Source: Prevotella sp.
GTDB taxonomy: Bacteria; Bacteroidota; Bacteroidia; Bacteroidales; Bacteroidaceae
Length of the DNA: 63,019 bases
Reading direction: 5' to 3'
Assembly (NCBI GenBank): GCA_016281815.1
Contig: JAEEJK010000122.1
Coordinates: 1-63,019 of the forward strand
Position numbers and translations under genes: made by a program. The notes below the pieces were generated by a model, which saw only the letters and a list, made by a program, of their open reading frames with translations, did no database searches and had not been told where the DNA came from. Below, in pieces: positions 53,944 through 62,687 of this stretch (its first letter is position 1; each line of letters begins with the position of its first letter).

Positions 53944-54474
53944 ATGGAAAATAAATCATATTTTGGCGAAATTGCTGCTGGAATGAAGACTTTGGTCGTG
54001 GGACTGAAAACCACATTGGTGGAGTATTTCACACCGAAGTCAACGGAGCAATATCCCGAGAACCGCAAGACCACGCTCCATGTGGCCAAACGCCACCGTG
54101 GCCGGTTGGTCTTCAAGCGCGGAGAAGACGGTGCACACCGCTGCGTGGCATGCACGATGTGCGAGAAGGCATGTCCCAACGGTACCATCAAGATTCTTTC
54201 AGAGATGCGCACCGATGAGGCCACCGGCAAGAAGAAGCGCGTGCTGCTCGACTATCAGTATGACCTGGGCGACTGCATGTTCTGCCAACTCTGCACCAAT
54301 GCCTGCAACTTCGACGCCATTGAGTTTACCAACGATTTTGAGAACAGCGTGTTCGACCGTGGCTCGCTGGTCCTCCACCTCGACAAGGAGGTTTATGAGG
54401 GAGGTTCACTGCCTCAACTCATCGACGGAGGGGCACCGCTCACCATCGGTCAATTCAACACAAAAACAAAGTAA
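53944..54474 (+). CDS. nuoI: NADH-quinone oxidoreductase subunit I
   Basis: The 176-residue ferredoxin-like subunit carries two [4Fe-4S] clusters. The ligands are Cys67, 70, 73, 77 (CVACTMCEKACPNG) and Cys111, 114, 117, 121 (CMFCQLCTNACNF). In an enzyme without NuoEFG it would take electrons directly from an external donor, probably a reduced ferredoxin- or flavodoxin-type carrier. Confidence 0.95.
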   Translation: MENKSYFGEIAAGMKTLVVGLKTTLVEYFTPKSTEQYPENRKTTLHVAKRHRGRLVFKRGEDGAHRCVACTMCEKACPNGTIKILSEMRTDEATGKKKRVLLDYQYDLGDCMFCQLCTNACNFDAIEFTNDFENSVFDRGSLVLHLDKEVYEGGSLPQLIDGGAPLTIGQFNTKTK

Positions 54475-54479
54475 GGAAT

Positions 54480-54989
54480 ATGGCTAATATCGTAATGTTT
54501 TGCATCCTGGCCGTCGTCATTCTGGGTTCGGCCATCTATTGCGTCACTACCAAGAGTATCATGCGGGCAGCCACTTTCCTGCTCTTTGTCCTCTTTGGCG
54601 TGGCGGGAATCTATTTCCTGCTCGACTACACCTTCCTCGGTGCTGCACAGATCAGCGTCTACGCGGGAGGCATCACGATGATCTACATCTTCGCCATCCA
54701 ACTCGTCAACAAGCATGGGCTTCAGGGTCTTACCGAGCGCATGCGCGGAAGCAAGGTGGTGGCAGGCTGCCTGGCAGCCCTTGTGGGCTTTGCCATGGTG
54801 ATGGTCATCCTTCTCAAGCAGCACTTCGTCAGTCTGGCTATCCCCAACAAGGAGGTGCCGATGGACCTCATCGGCGACACCCTCATGGGTTCGGAGAAAT
54901 ATCAGTATGTGCTCGCCTTCGAGTTCATCTCTGTTTTCCTCCTCGCATGTATCATCGGCGGAATCGTCATTTCAAGAAAGGACAAGTAA
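54480..54989 (+). CDS. nuoJ: NADH-quinone oxidoreductase subunit J
   Basis: The 169-residue membrane subunit has five helices. It contains YCVTTKSIMRAATFLLF and QISVYAGGITMIYIFAIQL, including the pi-bulge helix of the family. It starts five bases after nuoI and ends one base before nuoK. Confidence 0.92.
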   Translation: MANIVMFCILAVVILGSAIYCVTTKSIMRAATFLLFVLFGVAGIYFLLDYTFLGAAQISVYAGGITMIYIFAIQLVNKHGLQGLTERMRGSKVVAGCLAALVGFAMVMVILLKQHFVSLAIPNKEVPMDLIGDTLMGSEKYQYVLAFEFISVFLLACIIGGIVISRKDK

Positions 54990-54990
54990 T

Positions 54991-55299
54991 ATGATACCAG
55001 TAGAATATTTTCTCATCCTCAGCACCCTGTTGTTCTTCATCGGTGTGTTTGGATTTGTGACACGGCGCAACCTGATCGCCATGCTCATCTCGGTGGAACT
55101 TGTCCTCAATGCAGTTGACATCAATTTCACCGTGTTCAACCGTTTGCTCTTCCCCGACCAACTCGAGGGCTTCTTCTTCACGCTGTTCTCCATTGGCGTC
55201 GCCGCCGCCGAGACAGCAGTTGCAGTGGCTATCATCATCAATGTCTTCCGAAGGTTCCATAGCGACCAGGTGAACAGTATTGAAAACATGAGACTATAA
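54991..55299 (+). CDS. nuoK: NADH-quinone oxidoreductase subunit K
   Basis: The 102-residue membrane subunit has three helices, with GVFGFVTRRNLIAMLISVEL and AAETAVAVAIIINVFRR carrying the buried glutamates used in proton transfer. I chose the ATG at 54991 (MIPVEYFLILST); the longer frame starts within nuoJ in another reading frame. Confidence 0.94.
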   Translation: MIPVEYFLILSTLLFFIGVFGFVTRRNLIAMLISVELVLNAVDINFTVFNRLLFPDQLEGFFFTLFSIGVAAAETAVAVAIIINVFRRFHSDQVNSIENMRL

Positions 55300-55319
55300 T
55301 TTAAAACTTTACAAGCAAC

Positions 55320-57311
55320 ATGGATTACAGTTATGCTTTTCTGATACTGCTTCTGCCTGCCCTCTCGTTCGTCTTCATCGGACTGTTTGAGGACAAGTTG
55401 TCGCACCGCACAGCGGGAATCATCGGCACCACCGTACTGGGTGTCATTGCGGTGCTGTCTTATTACACCGCTTTCAAGTATTTCGGTGCTGGACGTCTGC
55501 CGGAGGGCATTTATCCCACCATCGTGCCGTTCAACTTCACTTGGCTGCCTCTGGGCAACCTGCATTTTGACATCGGCTTCATGCTCGACCCCATCTCGGT
55601 GATGATGCTCATCGTCATCTCCACGGTGAGTCTGATGGTGCATATCTACTCGTTTGGCTACATGCACGGTGAGAAGGGCTTCCAGCGCTACTACGCTTTC
55701 CTCTCGCTGTTCACCATGTCGATGCTGGGTCTGGTGGTTGCCACCAACATCTTCCAGATGTATCTCTTCTGGGAGTTGGTGGGTGTCAGTTCCTACCTCC
55801 TCATCGGTTTCTACTATCAGTTGCACACGGCCGTGGCAGCCTCCAAGAAGGCCTTCATCGTGACCCGTTTCGCTGATATGTTCTTCCTCATCGGTATCCT
55901 CATCTATGGCTACTACACCGAGTCGTTCAGTTTCTCGTTCGTACCAGCCTTGCAGATGGGTGCCGGCAGCACACCGTTCATCGTTGGCAACACCGCCAAG
56001 GCTTTGGCAGCAGGTGGTTTCATCCTGCCCACCGCCCTTGTGCTGATGTTCATCGGTGGTGCCGGTAAGAGTGCGATGTTCCCATTGCATATCTGGCTGC
56101 CCGATGCCATGGAGGGTCCCACGCCAGTCTCGGCACTCATCCACGCCGCCACGATGGTGGTGGCCGGTGTGTTCCAGTTGGCACGTCTCTTCCCGCTTTG
56201 GATCCAGTATGCACCCCAGTCGCTGAGCATTGTCGTCTGGGTGGGTGTGTTCACTGCTTTCTACGCAGCCGCCGTGGCTTGTGCTCAGACCGACATCAAG
56301 CGTGTGCTGGCCTTCTCCACCATCTCGCAGATTGCGTTCATGATGGTGGCACTCGGCGTTTGCCTGCCGGGTCATGAGGCCTTGCTCGACAACCACACGC
56401 AGTTGGGCTACATGGCCTCGATGTTCCACCTGTTCACCCACGCCATGTTCAAGGCCTGCCTCTTCCTCGGAGCCGGTTGCATCATCCATGCCGTCCATTC
56501 CAATGAGATGGCACTGATGGGCGGCTTGCGCAAGTACATGCCCGTCACGCATATCACCTTCCTCATCAGTTGTCTGGCCATTGCCGGCATCCCGTTCTTC
56601 TCGGGCTTCTGCTCCAAGGACGAGATCATCACGGCTTGCTTCGCCTACAGTCCTGTGGTGGGTTGGATCATGACAGGCATTGCCGCCATGACGGCCTTCT
56701 ATATGTTCCGTCTCTACTACGGCATCTTCTGGGGCACTGAGAACAAGGAAGCCCATGAGCACCATACCCCGCATGAGGCACCGCTGACGATGACCATTCC
56801 GCTCATCGTGCTCTGCGTCATAACCATGGGTGTGGGCATCTACTCCACCATTGCCGGTTTCACTGGAATGGGAGGCAACTTCGGCAGTTTTGTGTCGGCC
56901 AGCGGACAGGACTACACCATCCACTTCGACACACAGATTGCCATCACCTCCACCGTGATAGCCCTGCTGAGCATTGCCTTGGCCACCTATATTTATAAAG
57001 GTGAGAAGCAGCCCATTGCCGACAAACTGTATACCGCCATGCCGCGGTTGCATCAGGCTGCCTACCGCCGCTTCTATATGGATCAGGTGTGGCTCTTCAT
57101 TACCCACAAGTTGATTTTCAACCTCGTTTCCAAACCCATCGCATGGTTCGACCGCCACGTCATTGACGGGACGTTCAATTTCATGGCATGGGGAGCCAGT
57201 GAGGGTGGTGAGAGCATCCGCGGATGGCAGAGTGGCGATGTCCGCCACTATGCTGTCTGGTTCCTCACCGGTACTGTGGCTTTAACCTTAATCCTGTTAT
57301 GTGCACTGTAA
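55320..57311 (+). CDS. nuoL: NADH-quinone oxidoreductase subunit L
   Basis: The 663-residue antiporter-like subunit is the distal proton pump, with a long lateral helix at its C-terminus. It shows MLDPISVMMLIVISTVSLMV, FWELVGVSSYLLIGFYY, KSAMFPLHIWLPDAMEGPTP (pump lysine) and CAQTDIKRVLAFSTISQ. A large frame on the opposite strand is a shadow. Confidence 0.95.
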   Translation: MDYSYAFLILLLPALSFVFIGLFEDKLSHRTAGIIGTTVLGVIAVLSYYTAFKYFGAGRLPEGIYPTIVPFNFTWLPLGNLHFDIGFMLDPISVMMLIVISTVSLMVHIYSFGYMHGEKGFQRYYAFLSLFTMSMLGLVVATNIFQMYLFWELVGVSSYLLIGFYYQLHTAVAASKKAFIVTRFADMFFLIGILIYGYYTESFSFSFVPALQMGAGSTPFIVGNTAKALAAGGFILPTALVLMFIGGAGKSAMFPLHIWLPDAMEGPTPVSALIHAATMVVAGVFQLARLFPLWIQYAPQSLSIVVWVGVFTAFYAAAVACAQTDIKRVLAFSTISQIAFMMVALGVCLPGHEALLDNHTQLGYMASMFHLFTHAMFKACLFLGAGCIIHAVHSNEMALMGGLRKYMPVTHITFLISCLAIAGIPFFSGFCSKDEIITACFAYSPVVGWIMTGIAAMTAFYMFRLYYGIFWGTENKEAHEHHTPHEAPLTMTIPLIVLCVITMGVGIYSTIAGFTGMGGNFGSFVSASGQDYTIHFDTQIAITSTVIALLSIALATYIYKGEKQPIADKLYTAMPRLHQAAYRRFYMDQVWLFITHKLIFNLVSKPIAWFDRHVIDGTFNFMAWGASEGGESIRGWQSGDVRHYAVWFLTGTVALTLILLCAL

Positions 57312-57323
57312 AAGACTGAAGAC

Positions 57324-58829
57324 ATGAGTATACTGACAATTTTCGTTGTAATTCCCGTCCTGATGCTGCTGGGCCTTTGGCTCGCACGCAGTCTCAACCA
57401 GGTGCGGGGCGTGATGGTGGCAGGCTCCACGGCGTTGCTCCTGCTTTCCATCTATCTGACCATTGACTTCATTCAACTGCGTCAGTCGATGCCGGCTGAG
57501 ACCTATCCGATGCTCTACACGGCCAGCCACGAGTGGTTCGCGCCGCTCCATATCTGCTATTCGGTGGGTGTCGACGGCATCTCGGTGGTCATGCTGCTCC
57601 TCTCGAGCATCATCGTCTTCACAGGCACATTCGCCTCATGGCAACTCAAGCCGCTCACCAAGGAGTATTTCCTGTGGTTCACGCTGCTGAGTTCGGGCGT
57701 CTTCGGTTTCTTCATCAGCACCGACATGTTCACCATGTTCATGTTCTATGAGGTGGCGCTTATCCCGATGTATCTGCTCATCGGCGTATGGGGCTCCGGA
57801 GCGAAGGAGTACTCCGCCATGAAACTGACCCTCATGCTGATGGGTGGTTCGGCCCTGCTCATCATCGGCATTCTGGGCATCTACTTCTTCAGTGGTGCCT
57901 CGACCATGGATGTCGTTGAGATTGCCAAGAACAACAGTCTGCCAGGCATGGCCATTCCCGACAAGGTGCAGAACGTGCTGTTCCCCTTTGTTTTCATCGG
58001 TTTCGGTGTGCTTGGTGCTCTTTTCCCGTTCCACACATGGAGCCCCGACGGTCATGCCTCGGCGCCCACAGCGGTGTCGATGCTTCACGCCGGTGTGCTG
58101 ATGAAACTTGGTGGTTATGGCTGTTTCCGCATCGCCATGTACCTGTTGCCCCATGCCGCTCAGCAGTTGTCTTGGATCTTCATCATCCTCACCACCATCT
58201 CGGTGGTGTATGGCGCCCTCTCAGCCTGTGTGCAGACCGACCTGAAGTATATCAATGCCTACTCGTCGGTGTCGCACTGCGGACTGGTGCTTTTCGCCAT
58301 TCTGATGATGACCCGCACCTCCTGCACGGGTGCCATTATCCAGATGCTCTCACACGGTCTGATGACGGCCCTCTTCTTTGCCCTCATCGGTATGATCTAC
58401 GGACGCACCCACACCCGTGACGTGCGCAAACTGGGCGGTCTGATGAAAATCATGCCTTTCCTCTCCGTGGGTTATGTGCTCGCAGGTCTCGCCAACCTCG
58501 GTTTGCCGGGATTCTCCGGTTTCGTGGCAGAGATGACCATTTTCGTAGGTTCGTTTGAGAACAACGACGTGTTCCACCGCACAGCCACCATCATAGCCTG
58601 CGGCTCGATCGTGGTGACGGCAGTCTATATCCTCCGTGTGGTGGGCAAGATTCTCTACCAGAAGGTGGCCGATCCTCATTATGAGGAACTCACCGATGCC
58701 ACCTGGGATGAGCGCGTCGCCGTGTGCTGCCTTATCTTCTGTGTTGCCGGACTTGGTATCTTCCCGCTCTGGGTGAGCAATGTCATCTCCGATGCCGTGG
58801 CTCCCATCCTCAGTGTCGTCAATCCTTAA
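57324..58829 (+). CDS. nuoM: NADH-quinone oxidoreductase subunit M
   Basis: The 501-residue antiporter-like proton-pumping subunit shows VGVDGISVVMLLLSSIIVF, MFYEVALIPMYLLIGVWG (conserved Glu), LFPFHTWSPDGHASAPTAVS and CVQTDLKYINAYSSVSHCG. It follows nuoL by 12 bases. Confidence 0.95.
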   Translation: MSILTIFVVIPVLMLLGLWLARSLNQVRGVMVAGSTALLLLSIYLTIDFIQLRQSMPAETYPMLYTASHEWFAPLHICYSVGVDGISVVMLLLSSIIVFTGTFASWQLKPLTKEYFLWFTLLSSGVFGFFISTDMFTMFMFYEVALIPMYLLIGVWGSGAKEYSAMKLTLMLMGGSALLIIGILGIYFFSGASTMDVVEIAKNNSLPGMAIPDKVQNVLFPFVFIGFGVLGALFPFHTWSPDGHASAPTAVSMLHAGVLMKLGGYGCFRIAMYLLPHAAQQLSWIFIILTTISVVYGALSACVQTDLKYINAYSSVSHCGLVLFAILMMTRTSCTGAIIQMLSHGLMTALFFALIGMIYGRTHTRDVRKLGGLMKIMPFLSVGYVLAGLANLGLPGFSGFVAEMTIFVGSFENNDVFHRTATIIACGSIVVTAVYILRVVGKILYQKVADPHYEELTDATWDERVAVCCLIFCVAGLGIFPLWVSNVISDAVAPILSVVNP

Positions 58830-58842
58830 ATGAAGAAGTGAT

Positions 58843-60297
58843 ATGAATTACAGTCAATTTCTCAATATGATTCCGGAAGGCCTTCTCGTGGCCATCCTGA
58901 TAGCGATATTCATTGCAGATTTCGCCTCTGCGAAGGATGAGCGGCGCAAGTGGTTCAATCCGCTGACCTGTGTCTATATGGCGGTGCTCACACTGGTGTG
59001 CATTCTGCCATTGGAGCCAACATCGGCTTTTGGTGGCATGTATGTCACCTCAAGTGCCGTCAATGTGATGAAGGCGATCCTGTCGCTGGCATCGCTCATT
59101 GTGGTCATCATGAGCCGCCCATGGATCACTGCAGAGGAGAGCAGCGCCCGCGAGGGTGAGTTCTACATGCTTGTGGTATCCACCCTGTTGGGTATGTTCA
59201 TGATGATGTCGGCAGGGCATTTCCTGATGTTCTACCTCGGTTTGGAGATGGCTTCCATCCCCATGGCCTGCCTTGTCGCACTCGACAAGCACCGCAACAA
59301 TTCGGCAGAGGGTGCCGCCAAGTATATCCTCACTGCCGCTTTCTCCAGCGGTGTGATGCTCTTCGGACTCTCGTTCCTTTATGGTGCTTGCGGAACGCTC
59401 TATTTCGGTGACGTGGCAGCCAACCTGCATGCCAACGCGCTCACCGTCATGGGCATGGTGTTCTTCTTCAGCGGTCTGGGCTTCAAGATCTCTCTCGTGC
59501 CGTTCCACTTCTGGACAGCCGACACCTATGAGGGTGCTCCCACCGTGGTGACAGGATATCTCAGCGTGGCATCCAAGGGTGCTGCCGCCTTCACCTTCAT
59601 GGCTCTGCTGTTCAAGGTGTTCCCGGCGCTCTATACTGAGTGGCACTATTTCCTCTACATAGTCATCGTACTGAGTATCACCATCGCCAACCTCTTTGCC
59701 ATGCGGCAGAAGGATCTCAAGCGATTCATGGCGTTCAGTTCCATCTCCCAGGCCGGTTATATCATGCTGGCCGTCACGGGTGAGCAGACGATGGGCGTCA
59801 CAGCCCTGTCCTACTATGTGCTGGTGTATGTGGTTGCCAACCTGGCAGTGTTCAGTGTCATCAATGTGGTGGAGCAGAACAACGGAGGCACGACCAACAT
59901 GGACTCCTACAACGGGTTCTATACCACCAACCCGCGTCTGTCGTTCCTCATGACGTTGGCTCTCTTCTCGTTGGCAGGCATTCCGCCGTTCGCAGGTATG
60001 TTCAGCAAGTTCTTCGTGTTCATGGCAGGTGTGAGCGGTCATACCTTCGGCACCACCGTGGGCAAGTTGGCATACGTGGTAGTTTTCGTCGCCTTGGTCA
60101 ACACTGTGGTGAGTCTCTACTACTATCTGCTCATCGTCAAGGCCATGTATATCAAGAAGACGGAGACCCCGCTTCCTACGTTCAAGAGCGACATCAACAC
60201 CAAACTGGCGTTGGCACTCTGCACTGCCGGTGTCGCCATCTTCGGCATCGCGAGTTGCATCTACCAATGGATCTACGCAGCCGCAGATAAGTTCTGA
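58843..60297 (+). CDS. nuoN: NADH-quinone oxidoreductase subunit N
   Basis: The 484-residue antiporter-like proton-pumping subunit shows MFYLGLEMASIPMACLVALD, KISLVPFHFWTADTYEGAPT and RQKDLKRFMAFSSISQAGY with its pump lysines. It is the last gene of the nuo operon; a hairpin follows 22 bases after it. Confidence 0.95.
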   Translation: MNYSQFLNMIPEGLLVAILIAIFIADFASAKDERRKWFNPLTCVYMAVLTLVCILPLEPTSAFGGMYVTSSAVNVMKAILSLASLIVVIMSRPWITAEESSAREGEFYMLVVSTLLGMFMMMSAGHFLMFYLGLEMASIPMACLVALDKHRNNSAEGAAKYILTAAFSSGVMLFGLSFLYGACGTLYFGDVAANLHANALTVMGMVFFFSGLGFKISLVPFHFWTADTYEGAPTVVTGYLSVASKGAAAFTFMALLFKVFPALYTEWHYFLYIVIVLSITIANLFAMRQKDLKRFMAFSSISQAGYIMLAVTGEQTMGVTALSYYVLVYVVANLAVFSVINVVEQNNGGTTNMDSYNGFYTTNPRLSFLMTLALFSLAGIPPFAGMFSKFFVFMAGVSGHTFGTTVGKLAYVVVFVALVNTVVSLYYYLLIVKAMYIKKTETPLPTFKSDINTKLALALCTAGVAIFGIASCIYQWIYAAADKF

Positions 60298-60318
60298 CAC
60301 ATAAGAAACTGATTTGAT

Positions 60319-60358
60319 AAAAGATGGGGGATGGGCTTATGCACATTCCCCATCTTTT
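60319..60358 (+). terminator. rho-independent terminator of the nuo operon
   Basis: A perfect 11-base stem AAAAGATGGGG (60319-60329) with CCCCATCTTTT (60348-60358) and an 18-base loop. The T run is part of the stem, so termination could work in either direction or be partial. It lies 18 bases before the comEC-like ATG. Confidence 0.7.
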
Positions 60359-60376
60359 CCCAAAGCCCATCACGAA

Positions 60377-61924
60377 ATGAGAACCAATGGTGCCATACAA
60401 CTTTTCCCTTTGTTGCGCATAGCGGTGTGCATGGTGCTGGGAGTGTTTGTCGGTAATGAGACATGTGGACTGTTGGGGCAGTGGATATGGCTTTTTATGA
60501 TGGCGGTTGCGGTGGTGGGAGCCTTGCTTCTGCGCCGTCATGATCTATGGCAGGGAGTGATGCTCTGCGTGGCAGCCTTTTTTATGGGAGCGACACTCAT
60601 CACCCATCAGTTGGAAAGGTTAGACCGCCCTCTGCCAATGGGTGATGTGACCTATCGGGCGGTGGTGGCAAGTCAGCCTCAGGAGCGCGGCAAGGTGGTG
60701 AGGATGGACCTGTGGGTGGTGGATGGTCCGCAACAGGGGCGAAAAATAAAGGCCTCCCTGCTCAGGGACACGCTGACTGGGTATTACAAGAGCATCAATA
60801 TGGGCGACGGTCTGGTGGTCACCTCCGAGTGGCAGCAGCCCACACAGTACACCCCCTCACATTTCAATTATCCGCTCTATCTTCGGTGCCAGGGCTTCAC
60901 CGCCACCACGCTCATCCTTCCAGGCAACTGGAGGAAAAACCGTGTCAGTCTGAAACCGCTCTCCTACCTTGACCGTACCATCTTGGTTGCCAAGCAGTTC
61001 AGGGAATCCACACTCCAAAAGTACCTTGGTCTTGGCCTTGACGACGAGGAGATGGCAGTGGCAGTGGCGATGGCGTTGGGCGACCGTTCCCGGCTCACCA
61101 ACGACCTCCGCGACATCTACTCCATCTCGGGAGCCTCGCATGTGCTGGCACTCTCGGGTCTTCACCTGAGCATCATCTATATGCTCTTCTCTGTGCTGGT
61201 GGGATGGCGTCGTCTCGGTGTGCTACGCGAGGTATTCATCATCGGCGGCATTTGGGCCTACGCCTTGTTCACAGGACTTTCACCGTCAGTGTTACGAGCC
61301 TCGGTGATGATCACCATCTTCTCGTTGGCGGGTCTGATTCATCGCCGTCGGATGTCGCTCAACGCATTGGCCCTTACGGTCATCATCATGCTCATGGCCA
61401 ATCCGTTATCGCTCTATGACGTAGGTTTTGAGATGTCGGTCATGGCGGTGCTGGCCATCCTCGTGTGCTCTCGGCCCGTATATGGTTTGATATCACAGGA
61501 GTTTCTCCTCTCACACCCTGTGGTGAAGTGGATATGGGCGACGGCTGTGGTGTCGTGCTGCGCACAATTAGGTACGGCACCGCTGACAGCCTATTATTTC
61601 GGACGTTTTTCGGTCTATTTCCTGCTCACCAATTTCATTGTCATCCCGTTGGCGACGGCGGTGCTCTATCTTACAGCCGCGATGCTGATGGCCGCCCTCC
61701 TGCCACCGGCACTGCCATGGGTGGCCAAATTGCTTGCCAAGGTGGTGGGGTGGCAGACAACCATGGTGAAGTGGGTGTCCGACCTTCCGGGGTCGCATAT
61801 CGAAGGCATCGACATCAGCCGCATTCAGTTGTGGATGATCTATGTCTTCATTGCGGCTGTCGCCGTCATCTTTTGGGTGTTTGGCCTTAGGAGAACCAGA
61901 GGAATCAAGGTGACAGGTTTTTGA
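60377..61924 (+). CDS. comEC: ComEC/Rec2 family DNA-uptake channel, short form
   Basis: The protein has 515 residues. The N-terminal DUF4131 part with an OB-like fold (about 60-200) is followed by the Competence domain of about eight helices, with GDRSRLTNDLRDIYSISGAS, HVLALSGLHLSIIYML, GLSPSVLRASVMITIF and QLGTAPLTAYYFGRFS. ComEC carries single-stranded DNA across the inner membrane in transformation. The C-terminal metallo-beta-lactamase-type nuclease domain found in many ComEC proteins is absent, and the stop is followed by repeats, not by a nuclease frame. Short forms are known in Bacteroidetes. Confidence 0.87.
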   Translation: MRTNGAIQLFPLLRIAVCMVLGVFVGNETCGLLGQWIWLFMMAVAVVGALLLRRHDLWQGVMLCVAAFFMGATLITHQLERLDRPLPMGDVTYRAVVASQPQERGKVVRMDLWVVDGPQQGRKIKASLLRDTLTGYYKSINMGDGLVVTSEWQQPTQYTPSHFNYPLYLRCQGFTATTLILPGNWRKNRVSLKPLSYLDRTILVAKQFRESTLQKYLGLGLDDEEMAVAVAMALGDRSRLTNDLRDIYSISGASHVLALSGLHLSIIYMLFSVLVGWRRLGVLREVFIIGGIWAYALFTGLSPSVLRASVMITIFSLAGLIHRRRMSLNALALTVIIMLMANPLSLYDVGFEMSVMAVLAILVCSRPVYGLISQEFLLSHPVVKWIWATAVVSCCAQLGTAPLTAYYFGRFSVYFLLTNFIVIPLATAVLYLTAAMLMAALLPPALPWVAKLLAKVVGWQTTMVKWVSDLPGSHIEGIDISRIQLWMIYVFIAAVAVIFWVFGLRRTRGIKVTGF

Positions 61925-61964
61925 TTCCCTTTGCTTTCAAGATTTTTCAAAATTTTTCAAGATT

Positions 61965-62190
61965 TTTCAACACAGAGATACAGAGGTACAGAGATTTTTA
62001 TGTGATTGTCAACATAGTTACGGAGATTAGGAATTAATGGGATATTATATGGCAATTATATGTTGATTCTACTTCAGCAAGTTGAAACTTGTCAGAAAAG
62101 GAGAGAAGATCAAAAACCGCTTCGCTTCGAAAAAAAGAAGAAAAACATTTTTGGATGACATTCGGCAAACGCTGATGCTTGAGAATTTTG
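61965..62190 (+). repeat. dispersed intergenic repeat, copy B (partner at 3735-3953)
   Basis: This is the inverted partner of the element at 3735-3953. Shared blocks in order are CAACACAGAGATACAGAGGT (from 61968), GAATTAATGGGATATTATAT, GGCAATTATATGTT, CCGCTTCGCTTCG with a purine-rich run, and TCGGCAAACGCTGATGCT. An insertion of about 35 bases separates the first two blocks here. The gap from 61925 to 62687 also holds a hairpin and a tandem repeat; I see no convincing gene in it. Confidence 0.8.
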
Positions 62191-62325
62191 TAAGTAGCGA
62201 GAGCAGAGCGATGCTTTGTATCAACCATGCCGAGTCACGACAAAAAATCAACGAAGTAAAAAACGCCATGGCGTTCGCAAAAAGGGGGAAAAAAGAGCCC
62301 TCTATGTGGGGTCAACGCCCCCCAA

Positions 62326-62347
62326 CCCCCTCTAATCTTAGAGGGGG
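62326..62347. repeat. CCCCCTCTAA/TTAGAGGGGG hairpin
   Basis: A perfect 10-base inverted repeat with a minimal loop, preceded by CAACGCCCCCCAA. It has no following T run, so a mobile or structural hairpin is more likely than a terminator. Confidence 0.7.
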
Positions 62348-62350
62348 AGC

Positions 62351-62415
62351 CTGATTACTCCTGCTTCAGATGGCTGATTACTCTTGTTTCAGATGGCTGA
62401 TTACTCTTGTTTCAG
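62351..62415. repeat. 23-base tandem repeat, 2.8 copies
   Basis: CTGATTACTCYTGYTTCAG plus ATGG is repeated at 62351, 62374 and 62397; the third copy is cut short. It starts three bases after the 62326 hairpin. Confidence 0.85.
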
Positions 62416-62441
62416 AAAAGTGATCAGGAGTGATGCTTTAA

Positions 62442-62474
62442 TAATCTCTGTACCTTTGTAACTCTGTGTTGGAA
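62442..62474 (+). repeat. copy of the CTGTATCTCTGTGTTGG family
   Basis: AATCTCTGTACCTTTGTAAC then TCTGTGTTGG. Other copies are at 3924, 36308, 37620 and (reverse) 61968. Confidence 0.8.
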
Positions 62475-62607
62475 AATAATTTATGAAAATTTGTGGACAT
62501 TTGTGGTTATTCGTGTGAAAGATATTTTTGACGTATAATTATCATGTAATGATCCATATTATTATCCATTATTATGAATCTCTATTGGAACTATCATGGA
62601 AAAATGC

Positions 62608-62615
62608 TATATTTG
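62608..62615 (+). promoter_or_regulatory. -7 element TATATTTG with near-consensus -33
   Basis: TATATTTG is preceded after 20 bases by ATTG (62584-62587). The leader to the ATG at 62688 is about 70 bases. Confidence 0.6.
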
Positions 62616-62687
62616 CACAATTGTAGGATCTCAATGATGCCTGATAACTTCGCTGAAACCAAAACGATAACAATAATTGTAACAGAT

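Noticed and set aside
54972..57248. 758-codon open frame on the minus strand opposite nuoK and nuoL
   Set aside because: It is rich in His, Glu, Asp and Gly, has no recognisable domain, and lies exactly opposite two certain genes; a codon-bias shadow.
59050..60300. 416-codon minus frame opposite nuoN
   Set aside because: Same shadow composition as the frame opposite nuoL; nuoN is certain.
62082..62354. 90-codon frame downstream of comEC
   Set aside because: It lies in the dispersed repeat; the related copy at 3735-3953 has stops in the matching frame, and the end is made of the CCCCCTCTAA hairpin.
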